A DNA stretch of 8,331 nucleotides from AB-137-C09 sp964458185 (GCA_964458185.1 CAYWFG010000042.1:1-8331); one strand, 5' to 3'. Positions 1 through 7,354 are shown, counted from the stretch's first letter. Notes: generated from the letters alone by a model not told the origin. A program made the numbers and translations.

Positions 1-7
1 ATGTTAG

Positions 8-436
8 AAAATCACTTTTTTAGTTGCAGCTTGTCCCGTCTTAAAAGGAAAGCCTGATGAGGCATTACCTGATCTATTTACATCAAAAAAACCTCGTTCG
101 CGTTTTCTTATGATTGGAGGTCTTTGGCTTCCAGCGGAGCTTCGAGAAGAAGCCAAAGAGAAAATTAAAAAGCTGCGGAAGGAACATCAAGCGCATGATG
201 AAATACGCGTTTATTTTAAACATTCAAGTTTTTTTCATGCTTTTTTTGAAAGCACTCATCGGAATGGAATCAAAGATAGGTTTTCACCGATACGAGCAGA
301 AAGAATAAATTGGATAAAGGCCACCCTGTCTCATCCATTAGCATCCCTACTTCAAGGGTGGGATAATAAGCGGAAGTGCCACCTGCCTGACAGGCGCGTT
401 GAAGTCGTATATGAGGACTTTGTTGTAGTTCTTTAA
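8..436 (+). pseudogene. DUF3800-like protein remnant (broken)
   Basis: The frame is open from just after a stop at 5-7 to a TAA at 434-436, with its first ATG at 110. The stretch at about 77-200 reads as real protein: FTSKKPRSRFLMIGGLWLP, then a charged helix rich in Lys and Glu, then HQAHDEIR. This pattern (a hydrophobic IGGLW strand, a helix, then GEIKW-like residues) resembles the front part of DUF3800 proteins, which have an RNase H-like fold. After about 200 the match fades. The DES-type N-terminal motif is absent and the tail (after about 310) looks non-coding. A second frame at 114-308 may hold a further family-like piece (SKIGFHRYEQK), which would imply a frameshift. I read this as a decayed gene. 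DUF3800 genes are known neighbours of Type I restriction genes, which fits the position upstream of hsdR. The family call is from memory of motif patterns and is tentative. A short unrelated ORF is the alternative. Confidence 0.4.
317..395. repeat. Cluster of short direct and inverted repeats
   Basis: Several small symmetries are packed in 80 bases. AAGGCCACCCTGTC (317-330) and AAGTGCCACCTGCC (374-387) are imperfect direct copies 57 bases apart. CCACCCT (321-327) is perfectly complementary to AGGGTGG (355-361). ATCCC (343-347) pairs with GGGAT (360-364), and CCCT (345-348) could alternatively pair with AGGG (355-358). GCCTG-A-CAGGC (385-395) is a tight dyad. The patch interrupts the DUF3800-like remnant at about the point where protein similarity fades. 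It could be a REP-like element or the scar of an insertion sequence end. I cannot assign a family. Confidence 0.35.
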
Positions 437-572
437 TTGTCTTTGAAAAAGAATGGTACTTTAACAGCAAGTTTTATTACCTGCTTTCAAGCTGACAATA
501 GCATCAAGAAAATAAAAACATCGCCCTGTTGGGATAGACTAAAGTGTATGAAACTATTGGGTAAGAAAAGAA
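437..572. other. Gene-free gap upstream of hsdR
   Basis: This stretch holds no supportable gene. Stops occur in all three forward frames and the only starts give very short peptides, such as an 11-codon frame from 549. A weak promoter-like pair, TTGTCT at 437-442 and TTTAAC at 460-465 with a 17-base spacer, matches consensus at four of six positions in each box. It could drive the downstream genes, but matches of this quality are common by chance. The stretch may be degraded coding DNA from the same decay that broke the upstream remnant. Confidence 0.35.
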
Positions 573-713
573 ATGGACGCTGATTTGCTATGCTGGCTCA
601 GCAGTCCGAGGCCTCGATTGATTCAACAGCCGATAGGCAGTGAACTCAATGCTAATTCAAGACCACCATGGATGACTTGTCAACAAGGATTTACGAATTG
701 TGAGGCAGAATAA
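573..713 (+). CDS. 46-codon ORF overlapping the hsdR start
   Basis: An ATG at 573 opens a 46-codon frame (MDADLLCWLS...) that ends in TAA at 711-713. The last A of that stop is the first base of the hsdR ATG, giving a TAATG junction typical of translational coupling. I do not recognise the peptide. It has no evident membrane segment or metal motif, and the frame is open upstream only back to a TGA at 549-551. AAGAAAAG just before the ATG is only a weak ribosome site. It may be a small leader peptide that couples translation into hsdR, the last piece of a decayed upstream gene of the same operon, or chance. The overlap with hsdR is the only positive argument for it. Confidence 0.22.
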   Translation: MDADLLCWLSSPRPRLIQQPIGSELNANSRPPWMTCQQGFTNCEAE

Positions 714-3700
714 TGACTACATTACCCAAAACCCAAGAACAATACAGCTCCCATATCCCTGCATTGCATACGCTGGCAGCACTGGGCTATCAATACCTAT
801 CGCCCGATGAATGTATCGCCAAGCGTGGCGGCACAAACTCGGTATTGCTGAAGGATGTCTTGATTGAAGTGCTAAAAGCGCGAACCTTTGAATACAAGGG
901 AAACACCTACCCGATTTCTACCAATGCAATTGATCAGATTGTGCGCGAATGTGAATTGCCTCAAATGAACGAAGGTTTGATGGTCGCCAATGAAAAACTG
1001 TATGATAAAATGACGCTGGGCATTACCGTAACAGAGTTTATTAGCGGTAACCGCTACCAACCGACTGTTAAAATGATTGATTGGGAAAACCCTGCAAACA
1101 ATCAATGTCACTTTACTGAAGAGTTTGTGGTTTCAAACACGTTAAACACAAGCACACGCCGCCCTGATGTGGTGTGTTTTATCAATGGTATTCCTATGGT
1201 GGTGATTGAGGCCAAACGACCCGATTCTAACAATCCCAATAAAGATATGTTAGACGAAGGTATTTCTCAGAATATTCGCAATCAGAAAGCTGATGAAATA
1301 CCACAACTTTTTGCTTATTCACAACTGTTGCTTTCAATTAATGGTATTGATGGACGTTATGGCACAACCAAAACAGCCAAGAAATTCTGGGCAAAATGGA
1401 CAGATGAAGATTTAACGGATGCTGATTATGACAGCATCAAAAACAAAACGCTAAGCAATGAACAAAAAGCATTGCTACTTGAGGGGCGCAAGCCTTGGGT
1501 TTGCAGTCACTTTGAATCATTGTGGGCGCAACCCATGGCTGTGACAGCGCAAGATAAGTTGATTATCAGCTTGCTTAAACCAGAGCGATTATTGGAATTT
1601 ATCCGCTATTTTATCTTATTTGATAAACGAACAGGGAAAATTGCTGCACGGTACCAACAGGTGTTTGGTATTAAACGACTGATTGATCGGGTAAACACCA
1701 AAAAGAATAAGGGTGCGCGCCAAGGTGGTGTCGTGTGGCATACCACGGGAAGTGGTAAATCCTTTACCATGGTTTTTTTATGCAAAGCGATGTTGCTACA
1801 CCCTTCGCTAAAGACGGCGAGGTTTATCATCGTAACTGACCGTATCGACCTTGAAAAGCAATTGAGCAATACGTTTCTTATGTCTGGAGCTTTTGGTGGT
1901 CATATTGCCACAAAACGTGTTGGCGAGCATGCTAAGGTAAGCTCTGGCAAAGATTTGGCGAAACGTATTGGGCAAGGCACGGAACGGATTATTTTTTCTA
2001 TCATCAATAAATTTACCACTGCCGCAAAGCAAGCAATATGTAGCAATGAAAGCGCTGATTTAATTGTGTTCATTGATGAAGGGCATCGCAGCCAAGGTGG
2101 TGAAAGCCATGAGCGGATGCGCAAGGCTTTGCCCAATGCTGCTTATATCGCTTTTACGGGAACACCACTGTTAAAGGATGATAAAACAGAGAATAAATTT
2201 GGTTCCATTATTCATGCTTACACCATGAAACGAGCGGTTGCAGATGGTGCTGTCACACCACTTTTATACGAAGAGCGCATGCCTGAATTGAATGTCAATC
2301 AAAAAGCGATTGATCACTGGTTTGATAAAATTACCAATCAGTTATCTGAAAAACAACGCATTGATTTAAAGAAGAAGTTCACAAGTAGAGGCGTTGTTTA
2401 TGGCTCGCAAAACCGCATTGAACTTATCGCTTGGGATATTGCAATGCATTACGCGACACACATCAAACCAACGGGGCTCAAAGCGCAGTTGGCTACCGAG
2501 AATAAGAAATCAGCGATTCGCTACAAAAAAGCACTGGATGAAACAGGTTTAGTGACCAGTGCTATCATCATGTCTGCGCCTGATACACGTGAAGGGCATA
2601 GCGATGTGGATGAGGCTTCATTGCCTGAAGTACAGCAATGGTGGAAAGACCATGTTGGTTCGCAAGCGGAGGAAGCATACACCCAATCTGTGATTTCAGC
2701 ATTTGCAGGCGATGATGCGCCTGAGATTCTTATTGTGGTGAGCAAGCTTCTCACAGGCTTTGATGAGCCTAAAAATGGCGTGTTATATATTGATAAAAAA
2801 TTAGAAGCGCATAATTTAATTCAAGCCATTGCTCGCGTGAATCGTTTGCATGATGCAAAGAAATATGGCTTATTGATTGATTATCGGGGGATTTTAAAAG
2901 CGCTTGATACAGCGATTAAAGACTATCAAGACTTAGAGGAAAAAACGCAAGCTGGCTTTGATATGGATGATATTGATGGCATGTACACCCAAATCAATAC
3001 CGAATACAAACGCCTGCCAAACTTGCATGACAAACTGTGGTTACTCTTTAAGCGTGTGAAAAATCGAGCTGATTTGGAACAATACCGTCAATTGCTGATA
3101 CCTAAACTTCAGCATGATTGCCAAGATCAAGCGTACGATAGTAATCAAAAGCATAGAGAAGACTTTTATGAAGCCTTAACTGAGTTTGGTATGTGTTTAA
3201 AAATCGCATTGTCTTCCTGTAGCTTTTTTGAGGACACATCATTTACAGAGGCAGATATTCAAGGCTACAAAGATGACCTGCGTTTCTTTATCAACCTTCG
3301 TAAAATTTGTAAGCAAGATGCACAAGAAACCGTTGATTATAGTGCCTATGAGCAACAAATCGGAAAACTTATTGATAAGCATGTCATTGGTGAAGGCATT
3401 AAAGAAGCTGACGGTGCTTACTTGGTGAATGAACTGGGACAATCCGAACCTGAAACATGGTCTGATGAAAAGACCCGAAACGAAACGGATCTCATTCGCA
3501 CCAGAGCCAAGAAAAAAATTGAAGCGCAGATGGATGATGACCCATATGCCAAAAAGTATTTTTCCAAGCTATTAAAGCAGGCGATTGAAGAAGCAGAAAA
3601 ACTATTCGATGATCCTTTAAAGCAATATATCTTATTCAAAAAGTTCCATGACGATGTTGAAGCGCGAAAAGTTGAAGGCATGCCAGAAGAACTTAAGAAT

Positions 3701-3985
3701 AAGCCACATGCACAAGCCTATTACGGTGCGATTAGGCTTGTCATTGGTGAGCAATCTTATGCCATACTTTCGCCTGAAAAGAAAAAGGATTTTATTGACC
3801 TTGCAATGGAAGTTGATGATGTCGCCAACCGCTCTGTTGCTGAAAACTCGATTAACCCACAAAATATTGAGACTAACATTCAAAAGTCACTGCTTCCTAG
3901 GTTGTTTAAAGCACTTGGAGGATTGGATCTTGGTAAAGCTGTACTGGCACATATTATTCAAATTGTAAGGCATGGAAACATATGA
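713..3985 (+). CDS. hsdR: Type I restriction endonuclease subunit R (HsdR)
   Basis: This is the motor and nuclease subunit of a Type I restriction-modification enzyme. With HsdM and HsdS it translocates unmethylated DNA using ATP and cuts at a distance. At 1090 aa it is full length for the family. The N-terminal nuclease shows D152, then E166-A-K168 (a PD-(D/E)xK core), and a downstream QxxxY motif at Q198-Y202. The SF2 motor follows: Walker A HTTGSGKS (343-350), the DEAD-box variant DEGH (455-458), motif III FTGTP (481-485), KLLTGFDEP (678-686) and the motif VI segment QAIARVNR (704-711). The remaining C-terminal part is helical and charged, the region that docks on the methylase in known enzymes. 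The start is supported by TGAGG at 701-705, 7 bases before the ATG. No frameshift is visible. The stop overlaps the next gene by ATGA. hsdM and hsdS are not in the window, so activity depends on genes elsewhere. Confidence 0.96.
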   Translation: MTTLPKTQEQYSSHIPALHTLAALGYQYLSPDECIAKRGGTNSVLLKDVLIEVLKARTFEYKGNTYPISTNAIDQIVRECELPQMNEGLMVANEKLYDKMTLGITVTEFISGNRYQPTVKMIDWENPANNQCHFTEEFVVSNTLNTSTRRPDVVCFINGIPMVVIEAKRPDSNNPNKDMLDEGISQNIRNQKADEIPQLFAYSQLLLSINGIDGRYGTTKTAKKFWAKWTDEDLTDADYDSIKNKTLSNEQKALLLEGRKPWVCSHFESLWAQPMAVTAQDKLIISLLKPERLLEFIRYFILFDKRTGKIAARYQQVFGIKRLIDRVNTKKNKGARQGGVVWHTTGSGKSFTMVFLCKAMLLHPSLKTARFIIVTDRIDLEKQLSNTFLMSGAFGGHIATKRVGEHAKVSSGKDLAKRIGQGTERIIFSIINKFTTAAKQAICSNESADLIVFIDEGHRSQGGESHERMRKALPNAAYIAFTGTPLLKDDKTENKFGSIIHAYTMKRAVADGAVTPLLYEERMPELNVNQKAIDHWFDKITNQLSEKQRIDLKKKFTSRGVVYGSQNRIELIAWDIAMHYATHIKPTGLKAQLATENKKSAIRYKKALDETGLVTSAIIMSAPDTREGHSDVDEASLPEVQQWWKDHVGSQAEEAYTQSVISAFAGDDAPEILIVVSKLLTGFDEPKNGVLYIDKKLEAHNLIQAIARVNRLHDAKKYGLLIDYRGILKALDTAIKDYQDLEEKTQAGFDMDDIDGMYTQINTEYKRLPNLHDKLWLLFKRVKNRADLEQYRQLLIPKLQHDCQDQAYDSNQKHREDFYEALTEFGMCLKIALSSCSFFEDTSFTEADIQGYKDDLRFFINLRKICKQDAQETVDYSAYEQQIGKLIDKHVIGEGIKEADGAYLVNELGQSEPETWSDEKTRNETDLIRTRAKKKIEAQMDDDPYAKKYFSKLLKQAIEEAEKLFDDPLKQYILFKKFHDDVEARKVEGMPEELKNKPHAQAYYGAIRLVIGEQSYAILSPEKKKDFIDLAMEVDDVANRSVAENSINPQNIETNIQKSLLPRLFKALGGLDLGKAVLAHIIQIVRHGNI

Positions 3986-4707
3986 GTGCCATGCCTTGCT
4001 TTGTTTATGGTGATAAAACATACCAATACTCTGTACAGCTCTTATCCAGCAGAAAGAAATCCATTTCAATTCATGTGCTGCCTAATGCAAGCGTTGAGGT
4101 CAAAGCACCACTGCATACAAACAAACAAACGATTGTTGAGACGATGAAGAAAAAGGCGCGTTGGGTTGTGAAGCATGTCGAACAAATACAAAGCAGCAGT
4201 GCTCAAGTGTTGCCTCGTGAATATGTCAGTGGTGAAACACATTGCTACCAAGGTCGGCGCTATATGCTTAAAATCATTCCTTCTGATATCAATCAAGTAA
4301 AGCTTAGTCGTGGCAGGTTTATGATTCAAACCATTGACACAAACAAAGAAAAGGTAAAAGAACTGTTAGAACACTGGTATAAAGCGCATGCCAAAAAAAC
4401 TTTTGAAAAACGGTTGCTAATCATTGCTTCTCACCTCGCATGGCTTGATGACATTCCACCAACGACAGTCCGTCATATGCGTAAACAATGGGGAAGCTGT
4501 TCCTCGTCAGGTCGCATCAGCCTTAATTGCAACTTGGTGAAAGCACCCTTAGATTGTATTGACTATGTTATAATCCATGAACTTTGTCATTTGCGTGAAC
4601 ATAACCACAGCAAGAAATTTTATGCGTTACAAGACCGATATAACCCGAATTGGAAATCCATGAAAGCCAAGCTGGATCAGATGGCAGAATGTTTACTTGT
4701 TCGCTGA
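3982..4707 (+). CDS. YgjP/DUF45-family zinc metallopeptidase (HsdR-linked)
   Basis: This is a 241-aa predicted cytoplasmic zinc metallopeptidase of the DUF45/YgjP group (M48-like, related in core to SprT and WLM domains). The zinc motif is HELCH (H199, E200, H203) with a probable third ligand at H209. E200 would be the catalytic base. Just upstream lies the family signature RKQWGSCSSSGRISLN (167-182), and after the zinc site comes FYALQDRYNPNWKSMK, also typical. The N-terminal 115 residues form a beta-rich region beginning with SSRKKSISIHV (22-32). No signal peptide or membrane segment is evident. The ATG overlaps the hsdR stop (ATGA at 3982-3985), so the two are likely translated together. 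Genes of this family often follow hsdR. Their function in restriction is not established, and turnover of the R subunit is one possibility. The family call is firm, the substrate unknown. Confidence 0.9.
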   Translation: MSAMPCFVYGDKTYQYSVQLLSSRKKSISIHVLPNASVEVKAPLHTNKQTIVETMKKKARWVVKHVEQIQSSSAQVLPREYVSGETHCYQGRRYMLKIIPSDINQVKLSRGRFMIQTIDTNKEKVKELLEHWYKAHAKKTFEKRLLIIASHLAWLDDIPPTTVRHMRKQWGSCSSSGRISLNCNLVKAPLDCIDYVIIHELCHLREHNHSKKFYALQDRYNPNWKSMKAKLDQMAECLLVR

Positions 4708-4733
4708 ATGCTGCGACGGTTCGTGCATGTAGA

Positions 4734-4772
4734 TTGCAAGATTTAGGTTAAACATTTTCTAAATGTAGGTGA
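4734..4772 (+). promoter_or_regulatory. Possible promoter and small dyad before the SIMPL-isp operon
   Basis: The gap between the restriction module and the core operon carries TTGCAA (4734-4739) and TCTAAA (4758-4763), a promoter-like pair with an 18-base spacer and four of six matches in each box. ACATTT-TCT-AAATGT (4752-4766) is a perfect 6-bp dyad overlapping the -10-like box, immediately followed by the ribosome site AGGTGA (4767-4772). An operator or a small translational hairpin is possible. Neither element is strong. Confidence 0.25.
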
Positions 4773-4778
4773 AAAATA

Positions 4779-5519
4779 ATGAATACTGTTTGGATGAATA
4801 CAATAGTTTTTTTGGCATTACTGGTTGCCTCCCCTGCTTGGGCAACAGAAACAACAATAACAGGAATCCGTATTCAGCTTTCTGCTGCGGCTGAAGCTGA
4901 TTTTGCCAACAATGAAATGGTGATTCATTTTCGCATTGAGTCAGAAGGAAAAAACCCTACTACCTTGCGTCGCAAGGTAAATGCGATCAGTCATGCTGTA
5001 GATGAAAACATCAAGGGAATGAAGGGTATACGCTCACAAAAAACGATGAACCGACAACTGCAAGCACGTTGGCAGTACAATAAATTAACCAAGCAACAGG
5101 TTCGTTATGGTTGGTTGCTTCGTCAAAACGAACAGATTATTTGTGACATCAAGGCGGGTGCAGCCATTGTGACGGCGATTGAACAAGCGGGTGCTTTACT
5201 TGGTAACATTCGTTTTCAAATAGATGCCTTAACACAACAGCATCACCGTCAAACACTGGAACAACAAGCGATTAAAGATTTTCGCGCCCGTGCGTCCTAT
5301 TTAGCCCAAGGGTTTGATGCACACAGTTTTCAAATCATCAACATTCAAACGGAACAACAGCAACGACGTTTGCATCAACCAAGGGTTGAGCAACGCATGT
5401 TTAAAAGTGCCGTCGCAAACGATGCACCGCCTGTATTACACAGCGGCGAACAATCCATAAAAGTGAGCGTTCGTGGCACGATTCTGTTGCCGCCTAAAGA
5501 TTTTGTGGTGACACCATGA
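4779..5519 (+). CDS. Exported SIMPL (DUF541) domain protein
   Basis: This is a 246-aa protein with a clear Sec signal peptide. After MNTVWMN comes a hydrophobic stretch (residues 9-19), then a SPAWA cleavage site, with processing likely after A22. It should be periplasmic or surface-associated in a Gram-negative cell. The mature part fits the SIMPL/DUF541 pattern: an N-terminal strand with IHFRIESEG (49-57), a helix with paired residues around 62-80, the segment QARWQYNKL (95-103) where family members carry a similar aromatic-rich strand, and a later helix with KDFRARASYLAQGF (166-179) before strand FQIINIQ (184-190). The C-terminal strand SIKVSVRGTILL (226-237) is also typical. The biochemical role of bacterial SIMPL proteins is poorly defined. 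The start at 4779 has AGGTGA six bases upstream; ATG 4794 would shorten the signal peptide. The stop overlaps ispD by ATGA, so it is co-translated with MEP-pathway genes. Confidence 0.82.
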   Translation: MNTVWMNTIVFLALLVASPAWATETTITGIRIQLSAAAEADFANNEMVIHFRIESEGKNPTTLRRKVNAISHAVDENIKGMKGIRSQKTMNRQLQARWQYNKLTKQQVRYGWLLRQNEQIICDIKAGAAIVTAIEQAGALLGNIRFQIDALTQQHHRQTLEQQAIKDFRARASYLAQGFDAHSFQIINIQTEQQQRRLHQPRVEQRMFKSAVANDAPPVLHSGEQSIKVSVRGTILLPPKDFVVTP

Positions 5520-6208
5520 ATCACACAGGCATTGGCGTACTGTTGTTGGCAGCAGGTTATGGCAGGCGTTTTGGCAGCGATATTCCCAAGCAATACAGTA
5601 GGGTTGAGGGGCAAGCCTTGATTTGTCACACTCTTAACGCTTTGGCAATAGAACTGCGTATTGATGTTGTATTGCCTGTGATTGCTGCGGGTGATTCATG
5701 GTTTGCTGATTGCATACAAGACAAGGCATACCCATTCACATTATTACCTGCGGTGGTAGGTGGTGCAGAGCGGGCGCATTCGATGCAAGCAGGCTTGCGG
5801 GCGTTGCCTGATGCTATTTCGCTGGTTGCCATTCATGATGCCGCACGAGCCACCCCTTCTGCGGCATTGCTTGGGGCAGTCATTGATGCCGCAATAACCC
5901 ACGGTGCAGCCGTTCCGGGGATTGCGGTACACGATACCATCAAACGCATTGATCAAGATGGCAAGGTGCTAGAAACCCCACCACGGAACACACTGATGGC
6001 AGTGCAAACACCTCAAGTGATACGCCGTGATTGGTTGAACCAAGCCTTGGCGCAAGAAGCCGACCGCTTGCACCTGCACACCGATGATGCCTCCGTTTTA
6101 GAGGCAGCAGGCTTCCCTGTGATGGTCAGTTGTGGCGATCCCAACAACCGAAAAATCACCACCCAAGCAGATCTGCAATGGCTCACAGCCTACTTGGCAG
6201 AACGATGA
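5516..6208 (+). CDS. ispD: 2-C-methyl-D-erythritol 4-phosphate cytidylyltransferase
   Basis: IspD transfers CMP from CTP to 2-C-methyl-D-erythritol 4-phosphate, the third step of the non-mevalonate route to isoprenoid precursors, in the cytoplasm. The 230-aa length is normal. Visible motifs are the nucleotide-binding loop LLAAGYGRRFG (10-20) followed by PKQY with K25, GGAERAHSM (82-90, compare GGDERADSV in E. coli), VAIHDAAR (104-111), VHDTIKR (138-144, matching the substrate-contacting DTMKR of E. coli), QTPQ (164-167), TDDAS (189-193) and the C-terminal GDPNNRKITTQADL (207-220). All key blocks are present, so the enzyme should be active. The ATG lies in an ATGA overlap with the SIMPL gene and its TGA overlaps ispF, indicating tight coupling. 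The gene looks more GC-rich than hsdR and the 3' ATPase gene, consistent with core chromosome. Confidence 0.97.
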   Translation: MNHTGIGVLLLAAGYGRRFGSDIPKQYSRVEGQALICHTLNALAIELRIDVVLPVIAAGDSWFADCIQDKAYPFTLLPAVVGGAERAHSMQAGLRALPDAISLVAIHDAARATPSAALLGAVIDAAITHGAAVPGIAVHDTIKRIDQDGKVLETPPRNTLMAVQTPQVIRRDWLNQALAQEADRLHLHTDDASVLEAAGFPVMVSCGDPNNRKITTQADLQWLTAYLAER

Positions 6209-6696
6209 TGAACATCCGTGTGGGGCAAGGTTTTGATGTTCATGCTTTTGTTGCTGATCGACCCTTGATTTTAGGTGGTATTACTATTCCCCACAGCATG
6301 GGCTTGGCGGGTCATTCCGATGCGGATGTATTGATTCATGCCATCATTGATGCCTTGCTAGGGGCAGCATGCATGGGCGATATTGGTGAGCATTTCCCCG
6401 ACCATGATCCTGTGTATGCTGGTGCGGACAGTTGCGAGTTATTGCACCATGTTACCCAACTTGTTGGGGATGCTGGTTATCAACTGGTCAATATGGATGC
6501 TTGCGTGATTGCCCAGCAACCACGATTATCGGCTTACAAGCCTGCCATGCGCCAACGGCTTGCTGAAGTGATGCAGGTATCACGCGATCAAATCAACATC
6601 AAAGCCACCACCACTGAAAAATTAGGTTTCACGGGTCGCAGCGAAGGCATTGCTGCGCAAGCTGTTGTGTTGATTGAAAAAAGGAATGATTCATGA
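6205..6696 (+). CDS. ispF: 2-C-methyl-D-erythritol 2,4-cyclodiphosphate synthase
   Basis: IspF converts CDP-methylerythritol 2-phosphate to the cyclic diphosphate with loss of CMP. Characterised members are trimers with zinc-containing active sites at subunit interfaces. The 163-aa product shows GFDVH with metal ligands D11 and H13, third ligand H45 within HSDADVLIHA (37-46), GDIGEHFPDHDP, and the near-universal ATTTEKLGFTGRSEGIA toward the C terminus. The start is either ATG 6205 (ATGA overlap with ispD) or the adjacent ATG 6208 (TGATG). Both keep the whole domain, and the family usually begins only a few residues before the GxGFDVH motif. The frame is open back to 6130, but that would add 25 residues inside ispD and is unlikely. 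The stop overlaps the esterase start by ATGA. IspE, the enzyme acting between IspD and IspF, is not in the window. Confidence 0.97.
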   Translation: MMNIRVGQGFDVHAFVADRPLILGGITIPHSMGLAGHSDADVLIHAIIDALLGAACMGDIGEHFPDHDPVYAGADSCELLHHVTQLVGDAGYQLVNMDACVIAQQPRLSAYKPAMRQRLAEVMQVSRDQINIKATTTEKLGFTGRSEGIAAQAVVLIEKRNDS

Positions 6697-7349
6697 CAAA
6701 CGCATTATTGCCCTGTGAGATTATTGAACACGGCAAGACTCCCGAGCATTGCATGATTTGGTTGCATGGTTTGGGTGCGAATGGGCATGACCTTTTGCCC
6801 TTGCATCAAGATTTTCAATATGCATGGGGAAGTCATACACGTTTTGTTTTTCCTCACGCGCCAACGCGATCGGTGACGGTGAATGATGGCTGCCCAATGC
6901 CTGCGTGGTACGATGTTTTTCATCGTGAAATTAACCAACAAATGGATCATGAGGGCATAGGCAATTCTCATCAATCTATTCAGGCAATCATTGACCATCA
7001 AATAACACAGGGCATCGCAGCGAATAAGATCATCCTTGCTGGTTTTTCTCAAGGGGGTGCGATGGCTGCCTATACAGGTTTACGGCAAGCACAGCCCTTG
7101 GCAGGGATTATTGCCTTATCGTGCTACCAGCTTTTCCCCGAAGAAGTCGCTAAACATTCACCCCAACATCTATTTATCGGTCACGGTGCGTTTGATCCTG
7201 TTGTTCCCTTATTTTTAGGCGAGCGATTGCGCGACTCTCTCATGCAACAAGGGCATCAAGTGCAGTGGCATCAATACCCCATGGAACACACTATCAGCCC
7301 TCAAGAAATCAGCGATATTCGTCGTTGGTGTGAGAATTTAAGAGTCTAA
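6693..7349 (+). CDS. Alpha/beta-hydrolase carboxylesterase (phospholipase/carboxylesterase family)
   Basis: This is a 218-aa cytoplasmic serine hydrolase of the family that includes Pseudomonas carboxylesterase EstB and eukaryotic acyl-protein thioesterases (COG0400). The oxyanion region is IWLHGLGANGHDL (22-34). FPHAPTRSVTVN and MPAWYDV are typical substrate-pocket segments. The nucleophile elbow is GFSQGG with S119. The remaining triad members are D168 in GHGAFDPVVP and H199 in MEHTISPQEI. The catalytic set is complete and the length is typical. The natural substrate is not predictable; small esters or acyl groups are likely. There is no signal peptide. AAGGA (about 6681-6685) precedes the ATG by about 7 bases, and the ATG overlaps the ispF stop. 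It is the last gene of the operon. A role in isoprenoid synthesis is not implied by its family; co-transcription is the only link. Confidence 0.93.
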   Translation: MTNALLPCEIIEHGKTPEHCMIWLHGLGANGHDLLPLHQDFQYAWGSHTRFVFPHAPTRSVTVNDGCPMPAWYDVFHREINQQMDHEGIGNSHQSIQAIIDHQITQGIAANKIILAGFSQGGAMAAYTGLRQAQPLAGIIALSCYQLFPEEVAKHSPQHLFIGHGAFDPVVPLFLGERLRDSLMQQGHQVQWHQYPMEHTISPQEISDIRRWCENLRV

Positions 7350-7354
7350 GTGAT

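Noticed and set aside
114..308. A 64-codon forward ORF overlapping the DUF3800-like frame
   Set aside because: It has no recognisable start context and overlaps a better-supported frame. At most its last residues are a frameshifted piece of the same broken gene.
270..470. Reverse-strand 66-codon ORF across the repeat-rich patch
   Set aside because: The translation does not resemble a known protein, and its openness is explained by the opposite-strand frame and the repeats.
607..616. CGAGGCCTCG, a 10-bp perfect palindrome
   Set aside because: It is short, has no loop for a hairpin, and lies within the small ORF. Palindromes of this size are expected by chance in 8 kb.
3648..3968. 106-codon forward ORF inside the end of hsdR
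   Set aside because: It is a shadow of the clearly coding hsdR frame and its composition is not protein-like.
6130..6204. Upstream start that would lengthen IspF by 25 residues
   Set aside because: The extra residues lie inside ispD and have no counterpart in the family. ATG 6205 or 6208 fits the usual N terminus.
6705..7052. 115-codon reverse ORF opposite the esterase gene
   Set aside because: The forward frame has a complete catalytic triad and operon coupling. The reverse frame is a shadow without motifs.
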